This document shows, in pieces, positions 21,949 through 33,360 of a stretch of 64,000 nucleotides of DNA (within the stretch, counting starts at the first letter, position 1; every line of letters starts with the position of its first letter). Source of the stretch: Craspedostauros australis (lineage: Eukaryota; Bacillariophyta; Bacillariophyceae; Mastogloiales; Achnanthaceae); contig JAMXDE010000043.1 of the NCBI GenBank assembly GCA_026770025.1, positions 124,001-188,000 on the forward strand, read 5' to 3'. Below the pieces are notes generated by a model. The model was given only the letters and a program-made list of their open reading frames with translations. It made no database searches and was not told the DNA's origin. The position numbers and the translations under genes are program-made.

Positions 21949-24476
21949 CGGACAAGCGTGTGCACGTAAGAATGTGTGAAACGGCCTGCGGTGTTGTGCT
22001 TGTGAGCATGGACACAGAGAGGAATGGAGGGCCAGGTCGAGTGAGCGGTGGAGGATCCCACATCCAAGGAACACGAGTTTCGCCCAACGAAAGAATCTTG
22101 AAGTTCGTAGAGCTCGCCTTCACAGATGACAACCTGGGACGTAAATGCTTCGACGCGCTGCCCATGAATGAGAATCAGCCAATCCACTTCAATCGCACAC
22201 CCACCGGCAAACGTCGAGAGAGACCCATTGAGGAAGACACCACGAAAACGCAACTATTATACTATACGAGTAGCTCATGCCCTGAATCATTTGCATGACT
22301 CTCGTTGCGCATCATTATGCATCATCATCATGAGCGTTTTTGGTGGTGCCGTCCAACACGAGGGATCTCAACCAATCGCTCTTTGAGAAGCGCAGATTGG
22401 CAGGTCCCTCTCGCAAGACCCAAAGTCTGCCAATCTGGAGCACCAGGTCTGGTACGAGTAAGTCTGATACAATCACAAGCCGAAGAGCCCTGGCTTGGCC
22501 TTCCCACGGAGCAACGCGAATGGAGGCTGCGCTGGCACCATCCACCGACTGCGTGGCGCCTGCTTCATCCACCTCGTACCACAATCGTGAGTTAATTGTG
22601 TGCTATTCTCTCCACACAAAGATGCGTGCAGCTCACGTGCGTACGCATGTGCTGGAGGTGGTGTTGTAGTAGAGGATCAAGAAGTCTGGATGGAGGCAGT
22701 GCGAAGTGCGGATCGAGAAGTCGGGGGGAGACTGATCGATCAACTGCATCGACAACTCTCTCGAGTCTTCTTTTGATCCTGAAGCCGTGATTGAGAAGGC
22801 TGGCATCACGCGAGCGAGAACCAAGGAAAGCAATAAGTGTGCTATGGCGCGAACGGAGACCCGGTGCCAATGGACGGAAGTCCAAGCACGTTCGAAGGCA
22901 GCAACAGCCTCTGGTCCAAAGGCGGACGGGTGCCTCTTGGATTGTAGAGCGCAGCAACAGGGGCTGATACGTCCATACGAATACCGTGGCCTGCCTACTA
23001 TATTCCCATCCGAGCACAGTGTAGTCGTTGTCCGTATTGTCCGAAAGTACCTGCCCTCTGTGGAAAGTGAGATCTTGGGCTCCTCATGCACTTGGTTGGT
23101 TGGTGCTCCAACTCGTAGTCTCGCTCGTGCGGGCGTCGCGCACGAAGGTGACGCGGCTGCCTCGTTCCATAGTCGTACGATGAGCCTTGCTTGGGGGGCG
23201 CTCGAAGATCGCTCACAAGGTCTCACGCCCCCTCCTCATTCTTGCCGTTCGCCCAGGCGGAAACAGAACAAATAGCTTCGAAATTCTCTTCACGTTTCTC
23301 ATGGATGCGATGTCCCTGCCCACAACCCAACAGCAAGCCATACTGCTGGTAGCAGGCACCGTACGCACGAGCCCAGGTCGAGTGTGAGGGATTTGATCCA
23401 AAGGCGTCAGCTCGATTTCAGTGACATCATCCTCAACCAAATAAGTGGGAGATCGCGTTTCTTGATCCCAAGTCATAAGTCTCAGGGACAATTGATGTTG
23501 CACATCCTCAAAGAGAAGGGTGCTGAACGAGAACCGAAGACCCCCAAGACAGAGGCAGTGCGTACCAACAAAGCACACGATAGCAAAATGTGGGCGAGTA
23601 GGAGGAGACACAAAGAGAAGCACGATTTCCAGAACGCCGCCAGGGAATCGAATAGTCGGCCGTTCTCGTGCGCTCATGGCTTGGGTACGAGAAGACAGTA
23701 TGTAAGAGTACGTGTGGTATGACCCATGGCACGGGTGTGGTGCTGACGAGTTTCGTGTCTTTGTGCGCGCGTGTAGTTCCTCGGCAGCGATAGCCGGCAT
23801 TCCGCACATCACAACAGCGCAAAGATCCGCTGCATCGGTTCTGTTCTTTGCCGAATCGGATCTTCGGCGAGCAACACTTGAAGGCTGTGGCAGCCGAAGA
23901 CCAACGCAAACAACCAGGCAGCAGCACCGCGGGCGGTGGATGCAAGCGTGTGTTCGGATCGGTTTTGGGGGGGATTGAGAATACTGATACCTTCTCGTAC
24001 TACTGTGGAGACAATTCTCGTGCCGCAAAAGAAGAATCCAGGTATCAAGGCAAAAGAGATTACGCTGGATGTCAGCGAACGGCTTTTTGCGTCGTTCCAC
24101 AATCCAACTTCAATTCCAACTCCAACTCCACATCTTCCAGCGTTTCGAAGCATCCCGCAGCCATCATCATTCGATGACTCTCTCATTGTTGCGCTTGTGA
24201 TCACCGACAACACACTACCACACGTACTCCATCGCAAGGATTGCCCTTGCACGATCACATGAGAGGCCTCACCGTCACCTTCATCACATAAATCAACATC
24301 AGCCTCATCCTGTTTCCATCAACCAAACAAACAGACCGCAAGCCCACCATCTCCCACCGTCAACCATCACCACCACAACACCATACAGATCCTCTATCCG
24401 CACCATTCGTACTCGTACAAGCTCAAGCGCATCATCATCAGACCAGCAGCAAACTCCAAGCAAGGCCCAAGCAGCA

Positions 24477-25193
24477 ATGATCGATACTATCCGCCAACAG
24501 AGAAGCAGCACCATCATGAACAGTGAGATGCATCTGTTGAAGCCAGGTTCCATGGCCGGACCCGAACCTACACCAAGACAGGCCCCTCTCGCCGAATCTG
24601 CAGCAACGAGAACGCAGATGCGGGAGGCCCCGCAAACGGCAGAGGCGCAGCATCCAAGCTACGCACCGCACATCTCCGCCCTCTCGATGCAACGGCTGCA
24701 GTTCGCCCTGTTCATCAAGGTGCTGCTCAACCAGATCAACGAGACGGGCAACACTGCCCTGACTCGTGAAATCAAGGCCCTCGTGTCGACGTCGGTGAGC
24801 TGGAGCCTCCGACACTCGAAGGAACTCAAGGCACAACGTGGGATGTCGATGGAGGAAGTCATTTCCATCTGCATACGCCCCTGGGTCGGCGAGCTGCACT
24901 GGCACCAAGCCCGCGAATCCACGCGCCAGATTCTCATGAAGAAGCGACGCCAATCCCGAAGCCGCAGCCGCCGCAATGTCCAACAACAGAAGCAGCAGCA
25001 GCAGCAGCAGCCGCAGCAACACGTCAGTCCAAAGCACGAACAGGAAGCAGAAGAAGAACCCCTATCAAGGAACCGTGCAGAAGCTGTGGGAATGCTCCCA
25101 TCGCATCCGTTGGTGATGCAACGGAGCCCTCGCGAACATCAGATCCTCCAGGCCCTGCATCGCATCGAAAGGAGCAAAGAAGCAACTATTTGA
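24477..25193 (+). CDS. Unnamed diatom-type helical protein
   Basis: 238 residues, intronless. A central helical block at residues ~60-165 reads LSMQRLQFALFIKVLLNQIN, then LTREIKALVSTSVSWSLRH, MSMEEVISICIRPWVGELHW and an HQARES helix. I have seen this arrangement (RL-x-F/L-x-IFIK-x-LL, later I-x-LR-x-VGEVHW-x-RA) in unnamed diatom proteins; I know no function for it. The block is followed by a strongly basic Arg/Ser stretch, a poly-Gln run and an acidic run, then a disordered end. The basic part could be a nuclear localisation or nucleic-acid binding segment. The alternative start is ATG at 24516 (MNSEMHLL). The leader just upstream is pyrimidine- and CA-rich, without an in-frame ATG. Confidence 0.72.
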   Translation: MIDTIRQQRSSTIMNSEMHLLKPGSMAGPEPTPRQAPLAESAATRTQMREAPQTAEAQHPSYAPHISALSMQRLQFALFIKVLLNQINETGNTALTREIKALVSTSVSWSLRHSKELKAQRGMSMEEVISICIRPWVGELHWHQARESTRQILMKKRRQSRSRSRRNVQQQKQQQQQQPQQHVSPKHEQEAEEEPLSRNRAEAVGMLPSHPLVMQRSPREHQILQALHRIERSKEATI

Positions 25194-26255
25194 TGTTGAT
25201 TCCGAAGCCGGATCATCCATCTCTCCCTCTCCACTAATCCATTCATGCAATGCATTGCATGACTGCATTCATGCACTCATTCATGCGTCGGTGCGATGGA
25301 AACGAATACCAATGTATCATACCCCATCTCATCTCATCTCACGCCATCCCATCAACATACACATAAATTCAATATGCTCCTCAACATATAATACAATAAA
25401 TCACATAATAGGAACACAAGACGATAAAACGCGGCACTTTCGATGCTCCTGATACGGCATGCTGGAGCACCTGTTGTCAACGGCTTGAGCAATCACACGA
25501 GCAAGTGCACCAACAATCACACGAAGGCTCGAATAGTTATCATTGCTTCTATTGCCATCATCCGTGTGTCCGTCGCCTGATGCTATCGCTCCATCAATAG
25601 CACAGCACAGCACATTGCCATGCCAATACAGCACAAGCATTATGAGCGCGAGACGAGACACCAAAAGACAAAGCGCGCAGTCTGTTGTTCTGTTCTGGAC
25701 CGAGAAAGTGGCGCGCTTCGGGAATTTTGGCATCTTGGGACCCGAATCCCTCTTGAATTCGGGATTGGGATGTCAAGTCGTGATTTCTCAGTTTCAATCG
25801 TGAAAGTTCTGTCGATCGTTGTCATTTTGTCTCCTTGTCTTTTCAAATAGATGTGTGGTACTCATCTAAAACATCGCCGAAGGGGTTTGTACCAGTACCA
25901 ACCGAATGATGTCTGTGTTGGAGAAGAAAAACCGGCATGCAGCACACGAATGGATTGGAAGGAACAAACCAACACGGAACGCAACGGAAGGTGCGTGTTG
26001 CGCCCAAAACAATGACAACTGTCTTGGTCGTGTCAGTTGGGGCCGAGAGTGATCGTGGACCACAAAATGAAAGAAGACTCATTCCGACACTCATAAGTTT
26101 GAAACGATCGGGAAAGCAACACCTAAAGTCCGTCGGAGTCGAGTATTGGGAGAGTGATCCTGTATTCATAAGCCACATTGGAAGCAGAAGTGGAAAGCCA
26201 GACGTTTCGACAAGGCGGATTGTTGTGCAAGAAGAAGCAGAAGAGAAGAAGGAGA
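25194..26255. other. Intergenic spacer
   Basis: About 1.1 kb. It carries the AT-rich 3' flank of the preceding gene, with an ATGCA/TGCAT-rich stretch at 25240-25290, and the promoter side of the next gene. I see no gene. Confidence 0.5.
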
Positions 26256-27479
26256 ATGGCGAGCTACAACTACAACTACGGTGCTCCCGCAGCCAACGTT
26301 GGCGGTTACGCACATCCACAGCAGACACAGCAGCAGCAGCAGCAGCAACAACAAAGTTCGTCGGCGTTGACTCCATTTTACGCACCTCGCAATGGCAATG
26401 GCAATGGACACAGCAATGGGTACGCCAACAACTACGCCAACGGCCAGCAGAATCACGCGGCCCAACCCACCAACTTCAACAGCGCCGCCGCTGGTGCCAA
26501 TGCGGTTCCAATCGGCTACTACCAGCAGCCCGGTCACGTGGCATCCAACGACCCGTACGCACCGCAGCCGTACGCACCGCAGCCGTACGCACAAGCCCCA
26601 CCGGCGCAGCAGTATCAGCAGAATCACGCGGCTCCGTTTGCCAACCCCATCACTGCTGGTCCAAAGCCGGCCCCCTACTCCGCACCGTCCTTCCACTCGA
26701 ACGGTCAGAACACTCTGTACACAGGTGCAAACATGAACGCGCATGCACAGATGCCTGCCAACTTCAATAGCAACGGCAACATTGGTGGATTTCCTACGGC
26801 CGCTCCCGCACCGGCTGCCGTGGCTCCGGTTTCCGCACCAGTTCCACCAAACGTGGTGGAGACGGAAGCGGTCGCGGTCCCATTCGACCCTTGGGGCGAC
26901 AACATCGCCCCCGTGCCAGCTGCCGCCGCCGTCGCCGCTCCTGCTTCGGCTCCTCCATCATTCCCACCGTCTGTGATCACCACGAAAACGGACATGGCAC
27001 CGCCCGAACCTTCCAACGCACATGGCGACTACATGACGAACGGCGGACGCCTTGCGCCGACCGAAAATCCAAACCAACCTGCCGTCGTGACAGCATCTCA
27101 TAACCAGCATGGATACGGCGACAATTTCAACAACGGCCATGCCAACCACCATGCCTACGATGGCGCAAACCCCTATCAGCAGGGACACCCCGCCGGGTAC
27201 GCAGCCAACGGTGACGGCAACATGCAGTATCGCGAGGACTGGAAGAAGTACGAAAGATCCGGTGACAAGAAGCAGCGACGCAAGCATCGGCGACGTGGCC
27301 GCATGGCGGTGGGCGCTGCCAGCGGCGTCATCGTGGGGACCTTGGCGCTGGGCCCCGTTGGTTTTGTTTTGGGTGGGCCCGTGGGTGCCGCCGTTGCGCG
27401 TCATGCCAGTAAGAAAGGTGAGAAGCGCAAGGACAAGAAGGCGCAGAGAGATCTCACCAACGAGCGTGGATTGTACTAA
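26256..27479 (+). CDS. Gln/Asn/Pro-rich protein with a C-terminal glycine-zipper segment
   Basis: 407 residues from ATG at 26256 (MASYNYNYG). Residues 1-320 are low complexity: poly-Gln, NGNGNGHSNGY, and a tandem YAPQP repeat around residue 100. They are rich in Asn, Pro, Ala and Tyr and nearly free of charge, so probably disordered and perhaps prone to condensation. The C-terminal ~75 residues differ sharply: a Lys/Arg cluster (KKQRRKHRRRGR), then a Gly/Ala/Val segment MAVGAASGVIVGTLALGPVG and FVLGGPVGAAVARH with GxxxG spacing, then a Lys-rich tail. The hydrophobic stretch is long enough for a membrane hairpin of the glycine-zipper type. Architecture only; no function can be named. Confidence 0.75.
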   Translation: MASYNYNYGAPAANVGGYAHPQQTQQQQQQQQQSSSALTPFYAPRNGNGNGHSNGYANNYANGQQNHAAQPTNFNSAAAGANAVPIGYYQQPGHVASNDPYAPQPYAPQPYAQAPPAQQYQQNHAAPFANPITAGPKPAPYSAPSFHSNGQNTLYTGANMNAHAQMPANFNSNGNIGGFPTAAPAPAAVAPVSAPVPPNVVETEAVAVPFDPWGDNIAPVPAAAAVAAPASAPPSFPPSVITTKTDMAPPEPSNAHGDYMTNGGRLAPTENPNQPAVVTASHNQHGYGDNFNNGHANHHAYDGANPYQQGHPAGYAANGDGNMQYREDWKKYERSGDKKQRRKHRRRGRMAVGAASGVIVGTLALGPVGFVLGGPVGAAVARHASKKGEKRKDKKAQRDLTNERGLY

Positions 27480-29143
27480 TAGTAAGACCACGGGGGCACG
27501 GCAAAAGGGAGGGAGAGAGAGAAAGCGAACAAATGAAGTGATTATATGGCGAAGCCAAGATTTGCATCGTAGGCAACATCAATACGCCATAATGATAGAG
27601 AGCTATTACGTTACATTATAATATCATGTCATATTGCTCTATAGGTACGTACACGCGTGAGCTGCACTCCTACTATATGCTCGAATGTAGAGTAGTACGG
27701 ATTCGAACATCCGGAAACAATGCACGTGCTGATACTATCTACGAGTGTGAGTCCTCGACACTTCCAGCAGTTCGTGCAGCCTTGAAGCTCGTGGAAAAGA
27801 AACATTGGCACTGGCAAACTCGTCACACAAAACGTCCCAGTTGATCTTGGTTGACCAAATGCTGAGATAGGTGGAGTATGTGTGTATGGTATGCACGTGG
27901 ATGGTAAAGCATCGTATCATATTAATATTATACGAACCGCTGCTCGCACCAGCCGAACGGCCAGAATCGATACGAATAGAACGTAGTGACAATAGGATTG
28001 AGTACTCGTATGATGCCACTTCCAGATACTCTGCTCGTGCATTCCTACTTCGTTCGTTGCACGCTTGTCGGGATGTGAGTGCCCACAAGCAATGCAGTAT
28101 GAGGATGTAGTCGTTGTCGTCACAGTGGAGTACGAGCTACCAATACTATGTGTATGGTGTAGGTCGCAGCGGTGGTTGGTTCAGACCCAAGAATTTGCAT
28201 GTGCGCATTCGTTCCGTCTCGCAGAAATGTGGATTGTGGTGGAGTAGTGGTGCACCACGGCTCTGCTGTTGGCGCGTGATACAGATGGGATACACGCAGG
28301 TAGCTTGCTGGAGGAGAATTGGTGTTGTTCTGTAACTGTGCGTCAGCAAGAGGCGCGAACTCAACTGTTGGCCGCGACACACGAAACTGTTCGTCTTCCT
28401 GCCGCCCAGGCGTTTTGTTACCGAGCAAAAATGGATCGTTTTTTCGTGCTGTTGAGGTCTTGATGCTTCCACGTTTCCCAATTATGGGAGTGTTCCGCGA
28501 CCGGCAACAAATGTCTCTGCGTCCTTCGATAGAATCACTGCGCAACGCAATTCAGTTGAACAACCAGAAATTGGCTGCGTGCTGCAACAGAGCACGTCAT
28601 TGTGGTGGACGTCTGTCCTGTACCCGTATGCGCGCAGACCTCCCAAGTTCTGTAGAGACGTCGTCGTAGGCCGCATACGTGGCTTCGGTTACTGCGGTTC
28701 GTGTCTCCACCACAAATCACAACACTCTCCCACAAACGAACCATCACAGATAACAGAGCATGGAACATCGAGGAGCTGACAGCTGTGAAAAGCAGCCACT
28801 ACGCGATCGCCGGCAACAAAGGGTCCTCAGCGCAACAGCGCCACGACACACGCGAGAACTCGCGCTGGGTACCGACTCGTAGAAACCTACGGTGGGAGTA
28901 CCAATTGACGCGCTCTGTGTGCAGACAGATCGACTCTTCTTCACATCTCGCAAACAGGTGTGCTCCACACAACGATACTATTCTGCACACCACAACACAC
29001 CAACTTCGTCACGAGCATTCGTCAACGTGCGCATCATCCATCATCTGGAACCACCCACCTCACAGAGACAATCGACCAAGCGCACCACAGAGGAGGAGAC
29101 CGCAGCGCTCTTGTTCCAAACCCGCCATCACTTGACAGGCCTC
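27480..29143. other. Intergenic region and leader of the following gene
   Basis: About 1.7 kb with no gene I can support. The part from 28892 is in frame with the next gene, but it reads like untranslated leader (rich in CAC/ACA) and lacks similarity to known proteins. Confidence 0.45.
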
Positions 29144-32100
29144 ATGTCGCAACCGAGCGGCTCAGGTGTGAGCGGTGGTGGCGCAAATCTCCACCATTCT
29201 CGAATTAACACGAACAGTGCACGCGCTGTTGGTGGCGCGATCCACAGCAACACGATCAGCACAGATGTCGATCGAAGACTTCCCGGACAGACTAGTGTAG
29301 CAACATCAGCAACATCTACCATCAATGCATTGCGCGGCTTGGCACCAGCCTCATCCCTGCCAGCATCCTTATCAGCATCACTGTCAGCGCAGCAAGCAGG
29401 AGCAGCAACAACAGCCTCTGGTGGAAGCCAGGGTCCTGCCGGGATCAACTCCTGGAATCCACAAGCTCCCAATGCCTCGTTGGTGGAGACGCTGCTGAGC
29501 CTAGGGGCACATAGTGTGGGCGGAGGAGGAGGAGTTCGTCCAGAAGTAAGTGTTCCACAGCAACAGGCCCCAAAGCTGTCCGCAATGAGTGGAGCCTTGG
29601 GCAATAGCAGGCGTGGCAGCATTAGCAATAACAGCGGCGTTGCCTCTGTGCCTGCAAGTGGGAATGGTAGTAATGGCGCTGGGACTGCGAGTAGTGGGAC
29701 GCCGAGAAGCGAGAATGTCATCTCTTCTGCAACTACTGCACCTGCCAACGCACCGGCTGCTCCAGCTTTCGCACCGTCCACAACTACCCACCTCCAGTCA
29801 TCGCAGGCCCAAAACGTGGACGCCTCCATGCTCATGATGCTCAACCTGCTGGGGTCTCTCGTTCCCCACAACGCGGCCGGGAATGATGCCATGCGCACCA
29901 ACATGAACAGCACCTGTCCGAGCGTCGGCAGTAATAGCAATGTTGGCCAAGAGAGGCAACAGCAGGTGCGCCCAGCCAACGCATACACCAACTCCACTGC
30001 GACCGCAAATACGGCCGCCCCCGGAATCGCCATTCCATCTGATACTCAGCAGCAACAGCAGCTCCTGCAACAGCTACAGCTGCTGATGACCGTGTCGTCC
30101 GAGACGCCCGACATCCAAGCCGCCCTCTCCACCACCATCCTCCTGTCAAGTCTCATCAACGAAAGCCAGAAGCAGCAGCGACAACAGGAAGAGCTTGAGC
30201 GACAGCTCGAAGAAGACCGAAAGCGCAAGCTTCGAGATCAGCAAGAGCAACAGCAGCAGCAAGCGGATCTTGCTAACGCGCTTGCAACCATGATGCAGCT
30301 CCTCAACCCAGGAATGGCGCAACTGCCAGTTGTGACTGCGCCACAGCAGCAACAGCCGCCTCAATTCAACCCTCAGGTGGCAGCTGGGTCAACATCACGG
30401 CCGCAAGTGCAACCACTGGTCAAGATGCAGACAGCTTCAACAACCCTTGCACAGCAATCAGCCAAGCCGCAGGTCAATACACAATCACAACAGCAAGTAC
30501 AACCACAAATGCAAGTACAACAACGACAAATGCAAGTACAACAACAAATGCAAGCACAACCACAACAACCACACCCGCTGCAGCAGCAGCAGCAGCACAC
30601 ACTGCACGCCCAGCCGCAAGTGCAGTCACAGCAACCGCAAACGCACCCACAACACGCCCAGCCACCAGCCCAATCAGCACCGCGGCCACTGCAACAGTTC
30701 CCTGTGCCTCAGCGCGTCGGAAGCTCGATAAAGCCGGCCAGCCTGAAACCCGCCACACGCTACCCAATAGGTCTGCCAGGGTCCGTGCGGTTGGAGTCCT
30801 CCGTGTTGAAGACACACAGGGAACGCAAGAATGGCATCGAAGGCAACATCCGGCGTCGCAGCGATAGAAAATCCAAGGGTCTCTCTGGCAAATCCAACGG
30901 TTCATCCGCTGCGACCAAGACTGGGCAAGACCAGCAAGATCCACCTCCCACTGAGTCGGTCATGCCGTGCCGTGCGAGGGGCATGCCCATCGATCACAAC
31001 TATCAGGTACGTCTCCATCTCCACCTCTTTCGCAATGCTCTCTCTCTCTCTCTCCTTGAATGCATTAGTATTGATGCGGTTGACTGTCCTCTCCTGCACA
31101 CTCTGTTCAATCTGATTGTGTGAGCGGATCGAGACAGAGTAAGGGATTCATGACGCTCTCCCAATCGCGCTCTTACCACTGATGTTTTCATTCATCTGTC
31201 TACTCGTACCTACCTGGAACGATAATTTCCCAACATCCAACACAAAAAAACACCGATCCATCAATCAATCGATCAATCGATGAATTCATCAAATGATGCA
31301 CTCTATGCCACACACAGACGGCTTATTTCGTTGTGCCGAGCGACACACACCATGGTGCGCAGCTGGTTTGCAGTTACCCAGCATGTCGCAACAACGGGAT
31401 CAAATTCCGTTGGTGTCAGGTGTGCCTTGCGCCCGTTGCCAATCGGAACTTCCGTGGCCGCCACTCCCATCCGGAAGAACTGGAATGGGGTCGCAAGGGT
31501 GACGACACTACCAGTAGCAAGCCCAACAAATCAAAACAAGCGTCAACATCTTCCAAGAATGCGTTGGGAACAAAACGCACGAAGAAGGATAGGCACGACA
31601 TCGCCCCTCTAACACGGTCATCAACTGTTGCTCGTGGCTGTGCAGCGGCCGCAGCGATACCACAACACACACCATCTTCCACAAGGCCCTTACGCGAAAT
31701 AAACCTGCCAAAGCGTGCAGCACTATCCAAACAAGCACAGGCAGCAACTGTGACAGCATCGCCCCCGAAAAGAACAACGGCGCTTGCAACGCAAGGACGA
31801 CAGCAAGCACAGGCGCCGCAACAGCAGCATCAACAGCAGCATCAACAGCAACAGACACAACCGAAACACGCACCAGCTCCAGCACAGGCACCTTCCTCCT
31901 CCTCCGTTTCGCAGTCGACATTGAACGGTCTCTATTGCCAAGACGTGTCCACCTCCCAGACCTCTGTCTCCTCTGGAGTCTCCGCTGGAGCATCTGCAAC
32001 GCTCTCCCTCACAACACGCCAACTGGCCTGGCGAGAGCTGTTCGATGCATGTCCCAGACATCCAAACACGACAGATGAACAGGTCATGGAGTGGATCCAG

Positions 32101-32532
32101 AAGGTGATGTCCGTGAGCGACGCCAGCGCCCCTCTGCCACCCGCAGTTCGCGGTCTGTGGCAGCGGCAGAACGGTGGCACTTTCAATCAGCACACCATCT
32201 CCGAATGCACCGACAACTCCGAAAAGGACAGCGAGGAAAACTCGCATGGGGAGATGTCCAATGATGCCTTCCGCAGTCCTCAGAAGCCAATCCAAGACAA
32301 GAAACCCAACGGGCCCCACGACAACAGCAAGGAATGGGAGCAGTCGTATCGTTCGCAACACGGGGACGAGGAACGGAAACGCAGTGCTGACGAGGAGGTT
32401 GATGCAAAGATCTGCGAGCAACAACGGCAGCAGCAGAAACAGACGTCCGTGGAAATCGTAGCGCGCGTCATGTCGACCATCTCCAATCCTCCCATAAAGA
32501 AGCGAAGAATGGTTCACCTGAAGAAGGCATAG
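29144..32532 (+). CDS. Long Gln-rich protein with an intron-split Cys/His motif (CRARGMPxDHN...TAYF)
   Basis: Two exons, 29144-31006 and 31318-32532, give 1025 residues. The start MSQPSGSG (29144) was preferred over the upstream ATG at 28892. Residues 1-~590 are Ser/Ala/Gln-rich; a charged coiled-coil-like segment (KQQRQQEELERQLEEDRKRK) lies near residue 345. At the exon junction is the only conserved part: CRARGMPIDHNYQ from exon 1 joins TAYFVVPSDTHHG from exon 2. It continues LVCSYPACRNNGIKFRWC and QVCLAPVANRNFRGRHSH. Cys and His spacing (C-x4-C-x9-C-x2-C ... H-x-H) suggests a zinc-binding module. I know this block from many unnamed diatom proteins. The rest is disordered, with poly-Gln/His. 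An RKRSADEE and a KKRRMVHLKK segment near the end suggest nuclear location. Function unknown. Confidence 0.78.
31007..31317 (+). other. Intron of the Gln-rich Cys/His gene
   Basis: 311 bp, donor CAG|GTACGT, acceptor CACAG|ACG, phase 0. It contains a (TC)n tract at about 31035-31051 and in-frame stops. Splicing restores the diatom motif MP-x-DHN-x-x-TAYF, which is strong evidence for these exact sites. Confidence 0.88.
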
Positions 32533-33360
32533 GAGTGATGTACTTATTGTGGTGAACGGGTTATTCAAGGGGATATCACGGTAACCTGCAAGAACAAATG
32601 GCGCGTTCTCATACAGCGCCATTCACAGGTGCTCCCCTCTGCCTCTTCTATCATTTTGGATGCGCTCCATGTTCAATTTCGGATCAAAAGGGTCGTTGCA
32701 CGAGTGCTACCATACCACAACGTGCAGCATCGCATCCGGCGTCTATTTACACCAGTACATGCTACCACAAGGAAGTATGCATCCATACTAAACTGTAACA
32801 TCATACATATGATATTATGTACTCGTAGTCCTGATCTCTCTCTCTCTGGTATTGTCTCCATTACTAATGTACTCCACCATCATCAAGCATTTTGAGTGGG
32901 TATCGTCAGAAATGAAGCACAGTGCGTGATTGGATGTGTCGGAACTCAGCGAAGGCCAGAGCATCAGGATGTAATTGCTCACTAGCCAACCACCAATCCT
33001 CCAAGTCATCGTGTGCGTCGATCAAGCCAGCTGTACCGTGCTCGCATGCTGTTGCCGACACTCGCGCAAACTGGATCTACGACTAGTACGAGTAACTATC
33101 TTGTGTCCAACCATGACAAATCACGACTGATGCCGCCACTTTGTGACAACCAATGCGCAACCGAAGAGAACAAACGCGGAAAGTCGCCAAACAGCCGAAT
33201 AGATCTTCCCTGGGCAAGCACTCCACTGCTATCTACTCCACCAGGTACCCCACTGCTCCAGGATGGAACAAGCGCAGCGTTGGTTACCATACATCGGGGG
33301 TCAGCGGATATGACTTCTCATCTTGGGCATGGCAGGCTTAGTGGACGGCATGGACGTTGC
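32533..33360. other. Intergenic spacer
   Basis: 830 bp between two plus-strand genes. The part from 33013 is in frame with the next gene but has no conserved content and would place the signal peptide far from the N-terminus. A short (TC)n tract lies at about 32836-32848. No gene seen. Confidence 0.5.

Larger units (their letters stand above)
21703..24476. other. Intergenic region with two microsatellites
   Basis: About 2.8 kb. It holds (CACTGC)7 at 21799-21840 and (TTTG)8 at 21915-21948. The plus frame at 21663-22298 reads through both and ends in a more protein-like segment (SPNERILKFVELAFTDDN), but starts inside the preceding gene in another frame. The minus frame at 23213-24100 has no recognised motif. 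I support no gene here. Confidence 0.4.

Noticed and set aside
23213-24100. 295-codon minus-strand frame
   Set aside because: No domain, no conserved motif and mixed composition; codon use unlike the genes around it.
20632-25193. CRISPR-like or short regularly spaced repeats
   Set aside because: The repeats here are a 51-bp gene duplication and simple microsatellites; the organism is a eukaryote and no spacer structure exists.
27695-27720. GGATTCGAACATCC resembling a tRNA B box (minus strand)
   Set aside because: It can form a hairpin, but a 7-base T loop with a 5-bp stem does not fit and no D arm or acceptor stem is seen.
29128-30033. 301-codon minus frame, and 31723-32622, opposite the Q-rich gene
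   Set aside because: Antisense of CAG/GCA-rich coding sequence gives Leu/Cys/Ala-rich open frames; the sense strand has the conserved motif.
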